This document shows, in pieces, positions 19,465 to 30,142 of a DNA stretch of 64,000 nucleotides. The position numbers and the translations under genes were made by a program. This stretch comes from Candidatus Thioglobus sp. (GTDB taxonomy: Bacteria; Pseudomonadota; Gammaproteobacteria; Arenicellales; UBA868), in the NCBI GenBank assembly GCA_004212795.1, contig SHBR01000005.1:1-64000 (forward strand). Reading direction: 5' to 3'. Each line of letters begins with the position of its first letter. Within the stretch, counting starts at the first letter, position 1. The notes beneath the pieces are model-generated. The model did no database searches. It had not been told where the DNA came from and saw only the letters and a program-made list of their open reading frames with translations.

Positions 19465-20957
19465 CTGCTCTTTATGCCAGTGAGTCTCGGACACGACCGC
19501 TCAGTAATCTCTTGACGGGACTCGTGAGTCTCGATCCAGATGTTGCCTCAATTGCAGTTTCCAATTTGACGCTTGATAGTCGAAAGGTTGAGTCAGGCAG
19601 CTTATTTATCGCAATGCGAGGGAATAAAGCGGATGGCCGGGATTATGTGAGTCACGCAATGAATTCAGGCGCAGCGGCGGTATTGGTCGAAAACGATATT
19701 AAAGGTATTGATCATTTCAATGGAATCTGTCTTGCGATTCCTGACCTTAGATCAAAAGTGGGCGTTATTGCAGACCGGTTTTTTGACCATCCGTCTAGCC
19801 ACTTATTTGTAATCGGCGTGACCGGAACAAACGGTAAAACGAGTTGTGCATTTCTTTTGACGCAGGCGCTAAATGCACTTGGCAAGAAGAGTGGATTTAT
19901 CGGGACCACAGGATGGGGTTTCGATGGCAATTTACAAAAAAGCGAGCTGACGACGCCTGATTCGATAACGCTCCAATCACAGCTCTCTCAGCTCGTGATC
20001 GCAGGCGCCCAGGGTGTCTGCCTAGAGGTTTCTTCTCATGCGCTGGATCAGCGTCGTGTTGAAGGCGTTGAATTTAGTTCCGCGATTTTTACTAACTTGG
20101 GGCGGGATCATCTTGATTATCATAAAAGTATTGAGCGATATAAGGATGCAAAGTTCTTGTTGTTTCAAAGGAGCCAATTAAAAAGCGCAATTATTAACAT
20201 CTCAGATCCTGTTGGAGCAGAATTTGCAGCAAAAAAAATCGATGCCCGGTTATGGACTTTTGGAAATAGTCCAAAAGCAAGCGTTTACCCGCTCAAAATA
20301 AACCAAGACCAAAATGGGATTGCGCTTTTACTCAACACGCCTGTCGGAAAGATTCAATTTAGCTGCGCGCTGCATGGCAACTTTAATATTGCAAATCTCC
20401 TGGCTGTTGCAACAACTTTAGTGGCGGAGGGTTATTCGGCAGAACAAATTGGTTCAGCCATGAGCGGGCTAACGCCTGTTGAAGGTCGAATGGAGTTCTG
20501 TCATGGTTTGGGCGAGCAATCGCCCCGTGTTGTTATCGATTACGCGCATTCACCTGATGCCCTATCAGCAGTTTTGCAATCTATCCGCTCAATGACCGCT
20601 GGACAAATTTGGTGTGTGTTTGGCTGCGGCGGTGATCGAGATAAGGGTAAGAGATCGCTGATGGGTCAAGCGGCTTCAATGTTTGCTGATCGAACGGTAC
20701 TAACGAACGATAACCCTCGAAATGAGGATCCATCCTCAATTCTTGATTCGATTCTGGCGGGCATGAATCGGTCACCCGACGCAGTGATTGAAGATAGAAA
20801 AAGCGCAATTAAATTCGCGATTGACAGCGCTGGTGCTGACGATACCGTCTTGATTGCGGGCAAAGGACATGAAAACCGTCAATTGATCTCAGATGAGGAA
20901 TTACCGTTTAACGATCGAGAGGTTGTAGAAACCATGTTGGGGGTGTCGCGATGCTAA
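19461..20957 (+). CDS. murE: UDP-N-acetylmuramoyl-L-alanyl-D-glutamate--2,6-diaminopimelate ligase
   Basis: GVTGTNGKTSCAFLL; DNPRNEDP motif for meso-DAP specificity. Confidence 0.96.
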   Translation: MTALYASESRTRPLSNLLTGLVSLDPDVASIAVSNLTLDSRKVESGSLFIAMRGNKADGRDYVSHAMNSGAAAVLVENDIKGIDHFNGICLAIPDLRSKVGVIADRFFDHPSSHLFVIGVTGTNGKTSCAFLLTQALNALGKKSGFIGTTGWGFDGNLQKSELTTPDSITLQSQLSQLVIAGAQGVCLEVSSHALDQRRVEGVEFSSAIFTNLGRDHLDYHKSIERYKDAKFLLFQRSQLKSAIINISDPVGAEFAAKKIDARLWTFGNSPKASVYPLKINQDQNGIALLLNTPVGKIQFSCALHGNFNIANLLAVATTLVAEGYSAEQIGSAMSGLTPVEGRMEFCHGLGEQSPRVVIDYAHSPDALSAVLQSIRSMTAGQIWCVFGCGGDRDKGKRSLMGQAASMFADRTVLTNDNPRNEDPSSILDSILAGMNRSPDAVIEDRKSAIKFAIDSAGADDTVLIAGKGHENRQLISDEELPFNDREVVETMLGVSRC

Positions 20958-22309
20958 CACTCAGCCAAATTGCGCATGCCGTCGATGGCGTCCTGAGTGG
21001 TGAAGATGCCAAGTTTTCTTCGGTGAGTATTGATTCCCGAACTTTGCGGCCCGGCGCATTATTTGTAGCAATCGACGGGGCGCGTTTCTGCGGCACTGAT
21101 TTTGTTCGAGATGCCAAACAAGCAGGTGCTGTCGCTGTGATGGCGAGTTCGGCTACCGACCGGGAAACGCCCAGTATTGTGGTGAAAGACACTCAGCTCG
21201 CACTGTGGAAGTTGGCAGAGCTTTGGAGAAGTCGTCTAAGTCTTCCTATGATTGGCGTCACCGGCAGTAATGGCAAGACAACAGTCAAAGAGATGATCGC
21301 ATCAATATTGGGAAAGATGGGACGGACTCATGCAAGCCCTGGCAACTTTAATAATCACCTCGGCGTGCCATTAACATTACTTGGTATCCGACCGGAGGAT
21401 GAGTTTGCAGTTGTTGAAATGGGGATGAGCCACCCTGGCGAAATTAGTCAATTAACCCGACTGGTTCGTCCCAGTATTGCGCTCATTACCAATGCGGCAC
21501 ACGCACATCTTGAGGGCCTTGGTAGTCTTTCTGACGTTGTGCGGGCCAAAGCAGAGATTTTTCTCGGACTGCAGTCCGGGGGTACCGCTGTGATAAACGC
21601 TGATGATCGATTCGCTGCTTATTGGGCGGCGCGTACCCGATCCTTCCAGACCATTACCTTTGGTCTCGATAGTCAGGCTCGAGTGAATGGAAGTGCATCA
21701 ACAATAAACGGTCAACAAGTGGTTGAGGTAAATCTTCCTGACGAGTCTTTTGAAGTGCCCCTTAATTTGCTGGGCCGACACAATGCGTTGAACGCGCTTG
21801 CTGCATCAAGCGTGGGCTGGGCATGTGGTGGCGATGCAGATCAGATCCGCGCTGGACTTGTAGAGGTTCAGGCCGAGCCGGGTCGATTACAGATTCGAGA
21901 AGGGGCACATGGAGCCACTCTTATTGATGATTCTTATAATGCTAACCCCGATTCCTTAAGGGCAGCAATCAGAACCCTTTCGGGTCGACAGGGGCTCAAA
22001 GTATTGATCATTGGCAATATGGCTGAACTCGGAAGCCGGACTGCTGAATTGCATTCAGAAGTGGGTCGTGAGGCTCGACATGCCGGCATCGATGTTTTGA
22101 TAGCGCTTGGTGAGATGGCAGGGCTGGCAGCTGATGTGTTTGGCGAGAATGCAAAAAAATTCGATTCATTAGAGAGCCTGATCAGTGATGCTCATAGGAT
22201 GTTGCGCCCGGGCGTGACGGTGCTTGTTAAGGGTTCTCGAAGTGCGCAAATGGAGCAAGTTGCTAATGCATTAGCTGGCTCAAGCCGTAACGAGGCCATT
22301 GCATGCTGA
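20951..22309 (+). CDS. murF: UDP-N-acetylmuramoyl-tripeptide--D-alanyl-D-alanine ligase
   Basis: [32 protein letters not shown]. Confidence 0.96.
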   Translation: MLTLSQIAHAVDGVLSGEDAKFSSVSIDSRTLRPGALFVAIDGARFCGTDFVRDAKQAGAVAVMASSATDRETPSIVVKDTQLALWKLAELWRSRLSLPMIGVTGSNGKTTVKEMIASILGKMGRTHASPGNFNNHLGVPLTLLGIRPEDEFAVVEMGMSHPGEISQLTRLVRPSIALITNAAHAHLEGLGSLSDVVRAKAEIFLGLQSGGTAVINADDRFAAYWAARTRSFQTITFGLDSQARVNGSASTINGQQVVEVNLPDESFEVPLNLLGRHNALNALAASSVGWACGGDADQIRAGLVEVQAEPGRLQIREGAHGATLIDDSYNANPDSLRAAIRTLSGRQGLKVLIIGNMAELGSRTAELHSEVGREARHAGIDVLIALGEMAGLAADVFGENAKKFDSLESLISDAHRMLRPGVTVLVKGSRSAQMEQVANALAGSSRNEAIAC

Positions 22310-23385
22310 AAAGTTTATTTGAGCAGCTTGCTTTGGAATACAGCGCGTTTAATGTATTCCGCTACCTTTCTTTTCGTGCAATCTGTGGCGTGCTTACGGC
22401 GCTGATATTCAGTTTTCTCCTGGGCCCCGCTTTGATTCGCCGACTTGAGCGTATCGGGGCTGGGCAACCCATCCGGGACGATGGACCAATAACTCACTTA
22501 AGCAAGAAAAACACGCCAACCATGGGTGGCGTTCTTATTATTGCAGCAGTTGTGTTCTCCACAATTTTATGGGCCGACTTAAATAATCGTTTTATTTGGA
22601 TAATTATCTTTGTTTGCTTAGCCTTCGGTGTCATCGGGTGGATTGATGATTATGCCAAGATCACGCGAAATCATTCACGCGGTATCAGCTCGAAGCAAAA
22701 GTTTTTTTGGCAAAGTCTTGCAGCACTGAGTGCCGCGATCACACTTTATTTAACCGCCGAATCACCCGCTGAAACTTCGTTACTCGTGCCTGTTTTTAAA
22801 GACGTCGCGTTAGAACTCGGATTTGGATTTGTCGTGCTGACCTGGTTTGTAATCACGGGTAGCAGTAACGCGGTCAATTTAACAGATGGTTTAGACGGGT
22901 TAGCGATCTTGCCGAGTGTTTTGGTTGCAGGCGGTTTGGGCGTATTTGCGTACCTTACCGGCCACTCTCTTTTTTCGGGTTATCTTGGTATTCCGTTTAT
23001 TTTGGGTGCTGGGGAAGTGCTGATCTTCTGTGCCGCATTAGTGGGTGCCGGACTTGGATTTTTATGGTTCAACACGTATCCCGCGCAAGTGTTCATGGGG
23101 GATATTGGCGCCTTAGCGATTGGTGCTGCATTGGGAACCATCGCTGTCATTGTTCGCCAAGAAATTGTTTTAGCGATTATGGGAGGATTATTTGTCGTTG
23201 AGACAATTTCGGTTGTACTCCAAGTTGCGTCTTACAAATTGATTGGACGACGAATTTTCAGGATGGCGCCGCTTCATCATCATTTTGAGCAGAAAGGTTG
23301 GAAAGAGCCCCAAGTGACGGTCCGATTTTGGATTATTAGCTTGATCTTGGTCCTTGTTGGTCTTGCAACGCTCAAGGTTCGTTAG
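22303..23385 (+). CDS. mraY: Phospho-N-acetylmuramoyl-pentapeptide-transferase
   Basis: [47 protein letters not shown]. Confidence 0.97.
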   Translation: MLKSLFEQLALEYSAFNVFRYLSFRAICGVLTALIFSFLLGPALIRRLERIGAGQPIRDDGPITHLSKKNTPTMGGVLIIAAVVFSTILWADLNNRFIWIIIFVCLAFGVIGWIDDYAKITRNHSRGISSKQKFFWQSLAALSAAITLYLTAESPAETSLLVPVFKDVALELGFGFVVLTWFVITGSSNAVNLTDGLDGLAILPSVLVAGGLGVFAYLTGHSLFSGYLGIPFILGAGEVLIFCAALVGAGLGFLWFNTYPAQVFMGDIGALAIGAALGTIAVIVRQEIVLAIMGGLFVVETISVVLQVASYKLIGRRIFRMAPLHHHFEQKGWKEPQVTVRFWIISLILVLVGLATLKVR

Positions 23386-23389
23386 GTTG

Positions 23390-24763
23390 ATGACGAGTAA
23401 TGCCTTAGCGATGAATCTTGGAACGCTTCCTTGGCGACGAGCGGTGGTTCTTGGACTCGGGGCCTCTGGTTTTTCTAGCGCCCAATATCTGATTGAGCGT
23501 CAGGTTGATCTTCAGGTTTTGGATACGCGTGATAATCCCCCCTTTCGTGACAATCTTGAAAATGCGTTCCCTGATGTTCCTGTTCACTGCGGCATTTATG
23601 ATGATGCTCATCTGAATGGCGTGGATGTTATCGTTGTCAGTCCTGGCGTTTCCCTGAGCGAATCTTTTCTCAAAGAGGCGCGCAGCCGAAAAATTGAAAT
23701 ATTGGGTGACATCGAACTTTTTGCAAGAGCATGTCCCGCGCCCGTCATCGCGATTACCGGATCCAATGGAAAGACGACGGTTACGACGATTGTCAGCGAA
23801 ATGCTCAGAGCCCAAGGTTTGGATGTGCGTGTCGGCGGCAACATCGGTCGTCCTGCACTCGATCTTATTGATGACCACATTCCGGATGTGTTCGTGCTCG
23901 AGCTTTCGAGCTTTCAACTCGAGACCACGTCATCTTTACGACCTCGCTCGGCCGCTATTCTGAATCTATCGGCGGATCATATGGATCGATATGATGATTT
24001 TGGTTCTTATGCCAACGCAAAAAAAAGAATTCTCACCAATGCCGAAACAGCCGTTATTAATGTTGACGATTCAAATCTTGCTCAACTAAATATCGACGAC
24101 GGCGTTCAGAAAATAAGTTTCAGTCTGTCCTGCCCAACTTCTGATCAAGAATATGGCATTCGGTCTGACGGTTCGCACGAATGGATTATGCGAGGGTCTC
24201 AGAAAATTGTCAGAACTGATCTTCTTTCCATGAATGGGCGCCACAACATTCTGAATGCGCTCGCTGCAATTGGCCTCGTTGAAAGCTCGGGCTATCCCGT
24301 TTCTGATCGAATGATTAAGGCGCTGACTGAATTTCGAGGCTTACCTCATCGGTGTGAGCAAGTCTTGAGCAAGGATGACATCACGTGGATCAACGACTCC
24401 AAGGGAACGAATCCAGGGGCGGCTATTGCTGCGTTGAGGGGAATGGGAAGACCCGTGGTATTGATTTCGGGAGGGCAGTCCAAAGGCGCGGACTTCACCC
24501 AGTTCGCAGACGCAGTGCAGCGGTACACCCGTCAGGTGTTGTTAGTTGGCGAAGATCGATTGTGGATAGCCGAAGCAATCGGGAATCGGGTGCCGGTGAC
24601 GCTTGCTGACGACCTCAATCATGCAATACGGTTGGCATCAAGATGGGCGCAGTCCGGCGATGCAGTTTTGTTTTCGCCCGCTTGTGCAAGCTTTGATATG
24701 TTCAAAAATTTTGAACATCGGGGCGATGTATTCCGTCAGTTGGTGCAGGAGTTAATAACATGA
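23390..24763 (+). CDS. murD: UDP-N-acetylmuramoylalanine--D-glutamate ligase
   Basis: [31 protein letters not shown]; start trimmed from 23354 to MTSNALAM. Confidence 0.95.
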   Translation: MTSNALAMNLGTLPWRRAVVLGLGASGFSSAQYLIERQVDLQVLDTRDNPPFRDNLENAFPDVPVHCGIYDDAHLNGVDVIVVSPGVSLSESFLKEARSRKIEILGDIELFARACPAPVIAITGSNGKTTVTTIVSEMLRAQGLDVRVGGNIGRPALDLIDDHIPDVFVLELSSFQLETTSSLRPRSAAILNLSADHMDRYDDFGSYANAKKRILTNAETAVINVDDSNLAQLNIDDGVQKISFSLSCPTSDQEYGIRSDGSHEWIMRGSQKIVRTDLLSMNGRHNILNALAAIGLVESSGYPVSDRMIKALTEFRGLPHRCEQVLSKDDITWINDSKGTNPGAAIAALRGMGRPVVLISGGQSKGADFTQFADAVQRYTRQVLLVGEDRLWIAEAIGNRVPVTLADDLNHAIRLASRWAQSGDAVLFSPACASFDMFKNFEHRGDVFRQLVQELIT

Positions 24764-25908
24764 TTAGCATTACGCTCCCTTCAAGATCTTTTTTAAGAGT
24801 GCCCGCAGCGGATCCTGTTTTGGTTCTCGCCGTGACCACTTTGCTATCGCTAAGCATGGTAATGGTGTTTTCGGCCGCAATTGGAACTCATGGAGGAGTG
24901 CAGGGTGGATTCGCTATCCTAGTAAAGCACTCGTTTAGCATTGTGCTTGCGCTTATTTTGGGTTTTGTTGCAGCGTCGGTGCCTCTCCGATTTTGGCGAC
25001 AGGCAAATCGGCCCCTTTTGGGTTTGAGCACCGTGTTGTTAGTTTTAGTGCTCATCCCCGGTATCGGTCATGAGGTTAATGGCAGTACACGTTGGTTACC
25101 GCTTGGCTTAATGCGTTTTCAACCCTCCGAACTGGTCAAAGTAGTGACCGTATTGTTTTTGGCTGATCATTTTGTTCGTAACTCGGGATCAATGGATTCC
25201 TTCCGGATCAGCATCCTGGAGCCGGCGTTTGTTATTGGGATGTTAGGTGTGCTGTTGTTGCTCGAACCTGATCTTGGTTGCACCGCGGTGATCATGATGA
25301 CAAGCGTTGGGTTGATGTATCTGTCGGGAACAAGAATCCGATATATTTTTGGCGCCATTGTCGTCGCGGTCTGCGCTGTCGCCGTATTAATTATTGTCGA
25401 ACCCTATCGACTCCAGCGCGTCTTGAGTTTTCGTGACCCATGGGCTGACCCCTTTGATACAGGGTTTCAACTCGTTCAGGCACTTATCGCATTAGGAAGC
25501 GGTGAATGGTTTGGGGTGGGATTAGGCGCGAGTGTGCAAAAGCTTTTTTATCTGCCTCACGCGAGTAACGACTTTATTGTTGCGGTGATTGGGGAGGAAT
25601 TGGGACTGATTGGGCTCGCGGTACTTCTTGTGCTTTATGGCCTGATTCTCTGGCGGATCTTTGATATTGCTTCTCGCGCCGCTGATGCGGGAGAGTTGTT
25701 TGGTGCCCGGGTGTGTCAAGGTATCGGACTCTTAATAGTGCTTCAGGCCATATTTCATTTTGCAGTCAATTTGGGTTTGGTTCCGACCAAAGGCTTAACG
25801 CTGCCGTTAATGAGTTATGGCGGTAGCAGTATGCTGATTAATGGGCTTGCGCTGGGCATTGTTTTGTCGGTTTATCAATGTCTTCCACAGCGTTCGAAGA
25901 GAAGGTGA
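24760..25908 (+). CDS. ftsW: Lipid II polymerase FtsW
   Basis: SEDS-family: FQPSELVKV, FYLPHASNDFIVAVIGEELG, TKGLTLPLMSYGGSSML. Confidence 0.96.
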   Translation: MISITLPSRSFLRVPAADPVLVLAVTTLLSLSMVMVFSAAIGTHGGVQGGFAILVKHSFSIVLALILGFVAASVPLRFWRQANRPLLGLSTVLLVLVLIPGIGHEVNGSTRWLPLGLMRFQPSELVKVVTVLFLADHFVRNSGSMDSFRISILEPAFVIGMLGVLLLLEPDLGCTAVIMMTSVGLMYLSGTRIRYIFGAIVVAVCAVAVLIIVEPYRLQRVLSFRDPWADPFDTGFQLVQALIALGSGEWFGVGLGASVQKLFYLPHASNDFIVAVIGEELGLIGLAVLLVLYGLILWRIFDIASRAADAGELFGARVCQGIGLLIVLQAIFHFAVNLGLVPTKGLTLPLMSYGGSSMLINGLALGIVLSVYQCLPQRSKRR

Positions 25909-26981
25909 CAACTGTGATGATCATGGCAGGCGGAACGGGAGGTCATGTTTATCCCGCGCTTAGTGTGGCTAAAGCGTTGCGTGAAAAAAGAATTCAAGTC
26001 GTTTGGTTAGGAACAAAAAAGGGGTTAGAGGCGAGAGTTATTCCATCTGAGGGATTCGATATTGAGTGGATTGATGCCAGCGCAGTCGTCGGTATTCAAT
26101 GGAGTCGAAAAATTGTGATTCCTTGGATGGTTCTCCGCGCGGTTTGGCAGAGTTTGAAGGTGATTTGGCGGCAAAAACCCAATGTGGTTTTGGGAATGGG
26201 TGGATTCGTCGCAGGGCCTGGAGGGGTTGCTGCCTGGTTGTTGCGTCGACCTTTGATCATTCATGAAGCGAATGCCCGTAGCGGACTGACAAACCGAATG
26301 CTTACTCTTCTTGCCGCCAAAGTGCTCACCGGTTTTTCCTGTTCGGAAGGGATGCCAAGCTCAGCGAAACACACGGGTAATCCAGTTAGGTCTGAAATCG
26401 CTTTAATTCCTGCTCCATCGAAAAGGGGTATTGGTGTCTCAAAAAATTTACGAGTCCTTGTATTGGGCGGAAGCCAAGGCGCACGGACCATCAACGATCT
26501 AGTGCCGCACGCGTTCGCAATGGCATCTTGTCGATCGAAATTACAGATACTGCATCAGAGCGGACGAAATCACGATGATCAAGTAAGAGATTCGTACAGC
26601 ACTTTGAATCTTGATGCGTCAGTCGTTGATTTTATTGATGACATGTCTTCTGCTTATGAATCGGTTGATATTGTTATTTCTAGGGCAGGCGCAATGACGA
26701 TAAGCGAGATAAGCGCCGCTGGATTGCCCGCAATATTAATTCCATATCCGCATTCCGCCGGTGATCATCAATTTGCGAATGCCCGCTGTCTGGCGGAAGC
26801 CGGCGCCGCGGTGGTCTTTCGGGAATCGGAACTGAATCCAAGTCGATTAGCTGATGAAATAGATCGGTGTTTTTTAAAACGCGAAGATCTAATGGAAATG
26901 GCTCAGGCTGCCCGAACACTCGCTCGTCCTGCAGCAACAGATGACGTGATGAATCAATGTCTGGAGCTTGCCCGTGCGTGA
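25878..26981 (+). CDS. murG: UDP-N-acetylglucosamine--LPS N-acetylglucosamine transferase
   Basis: MIMAGGTGGHVYPALSVAKAL; VISRAGAMTISEISAAGLPAILIPYPHSAGDHQ; true start may be ~25917. Confidence 0.96.
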   Translation: MSSTAFEEKVTTVMIMAGGTGGHVYPALSVAKALREKRIQVVWLGTKKGLEARVIPSEGFDIEWIDASAVVGIQWSRKIVIPWMVLRAVWQSLKVIWRQKPNVVLGMGGFVAGPGGVAAWLLRRPLIIHEANARSGLTNRMLTLLAAKVLTGFSCSEGMPSSAKHTGNPVRSEIALIPAPSKRGIGVSKNLRVLVLGGSQGARTINDLVPHAFAMASCRSKLQILHQSGRNHDDQVRDSYSTLNLDASVVDFIDDMSSAYESVDIVISRAGAMTISEISAAGLPAILIPYPHSAGDHQFANARCLAEAGAAVVFRESELNPSRLADEIDRCFLKREDLMEMAQAARTLARPAATDDVMNQCLELARA

Positions 26982-28380
26982 GTTTGTTCGCCACATCCAC
27001 TTTGTTGGCATAGGAGGTGCTGGTATGAGTGGTATTGCATCTGTGCTTATGGACCAAGGATATGTGATTAGTGGTTCCGATCAAGTCGACTCGATGGCAA
27101 CGCGTGCATTAATGGCAAAGGGTGTCCAGGTTTATAAAGATCATGACCATTCAAACGCAAAAGGCGCTGATGTTGTTGTGGTTTCGAACGCGGTGGGAGA
27201 AGGAAATCCCGAAGTGCTCTTTGCTCAGTCGAACGGAATACCTGTCGTACCTCGCGCTCAGATGCTTGGGGAATTGATGCGGTTTCGTAATGGGATTGCG
27301 ATCGGCGGGACGCATGGAAAAACAACGACGACAAGTCTTGTCGCGGCGATCTTTGCTCAGGCAGGACTCGATCCTACTTTTCTAATCGGTGGCCTGGTCA
27401 AAAGTGAAACAGGCAATGCAAAGCTTGGAAACGGTCAATGGTTAATCGCAGAAGCTGATGAAAGTGACGCCTCTTTTCTTCATTTGCAGCCACACATCGC
27501 AGTTGTGACTAATATCGATCATGATCATATGTCAACTTACCAGGGTGACTTTGAGAGATTAACGGATACCTTCCTGAGGTTTGTGCATAACCTGCCTTTT
27601 TACGGGCTTGCGGTGCTTTGTGCTGATGACCCGGCAGTGCAGAGAATGCGAGCGAGAATTTTACGTCCTGTTGTGAGTTATGGCATTGAGACCCCAGCAG
27701 ATTACAACGCCGTGAATGTGACCCAGTCGGGTAGCCGAATGCAGTTTGATACGACGACTGCAGATGGAGAAGTTTTTTCGGTTGATCTCGCACTCCCCGG
27801 ATTACACAACGTTCGTAATGCGCTTGCCGCAATTGCAGTCGCCGATAAAGTAGGGATAAAGACGCAAGCGATCGTCAACGGGCTTCGCAAATTCAGCGGA
27901 ATCGACCGGCGGTTCGAGATTCTTGGTGATATCAGACTGCCTGATGGCAAAGCCCTTCTGGTAGACGATTATGCCCATCACCCCACCGAGATTGCAGCCA
28001 CGCTGTCTGCCGCGAAGGGGTGCTGGCCTGATCGTCGAAAAGTTATTGTGTTTCAGCCTCATCGGTTCTCTCGTACACGAGATCTTATGGACGATTTCAG
28101 CTCATTACTGAGTGATGTGGATTGTTTACTGGTGACAGAGGTCTATGCGGCCGGCGAGAAACCAGCAGCCAGTGCGGATGGAAGAGCGCTATGTCGATCA
28201 ATCCGTGTCCGAGGGGGTGTCGACCCGGTTTTTGCCCCGAATATCGATCGCTTGAGAGAAACCCTGCTCCCATTGCTCCAAGCGGACGATGTTGTTTTGA
28301 CCTTGGGCGCAGGCAGTATCGGTAAAGCCGCTCGTGAACTTATTTTGCCGATGCATCTTTGTGAAGAGTCATTTGGATGA
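26968..28380 (+). CDS. murC: UDP-N-acetylmuramate--L-alanine ligase
   Basis: IHFVGIGGAGMSGIASVL; GGTHGKTTTTSLVA; VDDYAHHPTEIAATL. Confidence 0.97.
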   Translation: MPVREFVRHIHFVGIGGAGMSGIASVLMDQGYVISGSDQVDSMATRALMAKGVQVYKDHDHSNAKGADVVVVSNAVGEGNPEVLFAQSNGIPVVPRAQMLGELMRFRNGIAIGGTHGKTTTTSLVAAIFAQAGLDPTFLIGGLVKSETGNAKLGNGQWLIAEADESDASFLHLQPHIAVVTNIDHDHMSTYQGDFERLTDTFLRFVHNLPFYGLAVLCADDPAVQRMRARILRPVVSYGIETPADYNAVNVTQSGSRMQFDTTTADGEVFSVDLALPGLHNVRNALAAIAVADKVGIKTQAIVNGLRKFSGIDRRFEILGDIRLPDGKALLVDDYAHHPTEIAATLSAAKGCWPDRRKVIVFQPHRFSRTRDLMDDFSSLLSDVDCLLVTEVYAAGEKPAASADGRALCRSIRVRGGVDPVFAPNIDRLRETLLPLLQADDVVLTLGAGSIGKAARELILPMHLCEESFG

Positions 28381-29291
28381 GAGAGTTATCAATGAATCCG
28401 AGTCATGAATTTGATAGCCTCCGCGGGCACGTGCGCCACGACGAGCCCATGGCTCGCCATATCAGTTGGAAGGTTGGTGGCCCGGCTCGTTACTTCTTCG
28501 AGCCTCTAGACGAGGCGGATGTCGCGGATTTCTTACGCCTTCTTCCGGCACATACGCCAATTCTTTGGCTCGGCCTGGGTAGTAACTTGCTGGTTCGGGA
28601 CGGTGGCTTTAATGGCGCGGTAATCGCTGCCCACCGGGGCCTGAATGCTTTGGCGTTATTAAGTGAAAAGACAATAACAGCGCAGGCAGGGGTCTCCTGT
28701 GCCCGGGTTGCGCGGTTTGCCGCTAAAAATCAAATGAGCGGCGCCGAATTTTTTGCAGGTATACCCGGTACGGTTGGTGGCGCGATTGCGATGAATGCGG
28801 GCGCCTTTGGTTCGGAGACCTGGCAATTTGTTGAGAGTATTCGACTCATCAACCGAACAGGTGAAATATCCGAATGTGAACCGGCAGCATTTGAAGTGTC
28901 TTATCGTGCCGTGAGTATTTCCGAAGATGTATGGGTTGCCTCCGCTTGTTTTTCCTTTGAACCGTTGAGTGCGCCCCAGAGTCGTCACGTGATTCGCTCG
29001 CTTCTTGAAACACGTGGACAAAGTCAACCCGTTGGTCAGCCTAGTGCGGGTTCTGTTTTTAAAAATCCTCCGGGAGACTACGCAGCCCGATTGATTGAAC
29101 GCGCCGGACATAAAGGAAAGCGGATCGGCGGTGTCAGGATCTCGGAGCATCACGCGAACTTCATTGTGAATGATCAATCGGGGACGGCAGAGAATATTGA
29201 AGACCTTATTCAGTTTGTTCAGGATGATGTGGAAAAGAGATTCGACGTGAAGCTGGAAACCGAAGTGCGATTCGTTGGAGAAGCGATATGA
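28377..29291 (+). CDS. murB: UDP-N-acetylenolpyruvoylglucosamine reductase
   Basis: WLGLGSNLLVRDGGF; GIPGTVGGAIAMNAGAFG; GSVFKNPPGDYAARLIERAG. Confidence 0.96.
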   Translation: MRELSMNPSHEFDSLRGHVRHDEPMARHISWKVGGPARYFFEPLDEADVADFLRLLPAHTPILWLGLGSNLLVRDGGFNGAVIAAHRGLNALALLSEKTITAQAGVSCARVARFAAKNQMSGAEFFAGIPGTVGGAIAMNAGAFGSETWQFVESIRLINRTGEISECEPAAFEVSYRAVSISEDVWVASACFSFEPLSAPQSRHVIRSLLETRGQSQPVGQPSAGSVFKNPPGDYAARLIERAGHKGKRIGGVRISEHHANFIVNDQSGTAENIEDLIQFVQDDVEKRFDVKLETEVRFVGEAI

Positions 29292-30133
29292 GCGAATTGG
29301 GCACGAAACTCCCTGAGCTGCGAGCCGTTGGTGGGAAAGTGTCCAATGACGACACAATTGAGCGCAGTGAGCCCCGGCGAAGGCTACCTTTGGTCGCAGG
29401 ATTTGTCCTGTTCCTCATGACTGTGTTGGGTATTGATCATGTTATTCGATCCGGCTATTTCACAATTCAAAAAGTCGTTATCGATTCTCCCTTGTTAGTT
29501 ATAAGTCAAGGGTCTATTGAGCGGGAAACTTGGCGAAAGATTTCTGGTAACTACCTAAATGTAGACCTTAAAACAATAGAGACTGCGCTTGAGAATCAAC
29601 CCGGTGTTTATCAGGCAGTGGTTCGCCGGGTGTGGCCAGATACATTGTCAATATCCGTCATAGAAACCCAAGTGATCGCGGAGTATCGACAGTTTGATCA
29701 ATCAGAAGAAAAGGTTGAACGTCAGTTTATCAATTTGCCGCCTCAGAATGGCTTCAGTTTTCGTCCGTTATTAAGGGGGCCAAAGCGATACCAGGCTATC
29801 GTGGTGGATACATTCCACGAGATATTTTCCTTGCTCGCGATCGTGAATCTTGAGCCACGGTCCCTATCTGTCGGCCACTCCGGTCAGTGGGAGCTCGAAT
29901 TGCGTTGGTCGGATCTGAAATCGGAAAACACGTTTCGAGTCTATCTGGGACGAGATCAGATTGTTGAAAAAATTGAACGATTTGTCCTTAGTTTTGAGAC
30001 GGTATCAAGTCATAAAGCGGGCCTTATTTCGAAGGTTGATATGCGCTATGACAATGGATTTGCAGTGCAATGGCACGATGATCTGGAAGACAAGAAATTT
30101 CAAATCGCTTCTGTAATCAAAGATGACAATTGA
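29288..30133 (+). CDS. ftsQ: Cell division protein FtsQ
   Basis: N-terminal TM, POTRA-like YFTIQKVVIDSP..., position between murB and ftsA. Confidence 0.88.
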   Translation: MSELGTKLPELRAVGGKVSNDDTIERSEPRRRLPLVAGFVLFLMTVLGIDHVIRSGYFTIQKVVIDSPLLVISQGSIERETWRKISGNYLNVDLKTIETALENQPGVYQAVVRRVWPDTLSISVIETQVIAEYRQFDQSEEKVERQFINLPPQNGFSFRPLLRGPKRYQAIVVDTFHEIFSLLAIVNLEPRSLSVGHSGQWELELRWSDLKSENTFRVYLGRDQIVEKIERFVLSFETVSSHKAGLISKVDMRYDNGFAVQWHDDLEDKKFQIASVIKDDN

Positions 30134-30142
30134 GATCGCGTT

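Noticed and set aside
23405-23917. 170-aa minus-strand ORF
   Set aside because: Antisense to murD; no recognisable domain.
28659-29357. 232-aa minus-strand ORF
   Set aside because: Antisense to murB, low-complexity translation without family features; artefact of codon bias on the opposite strand.
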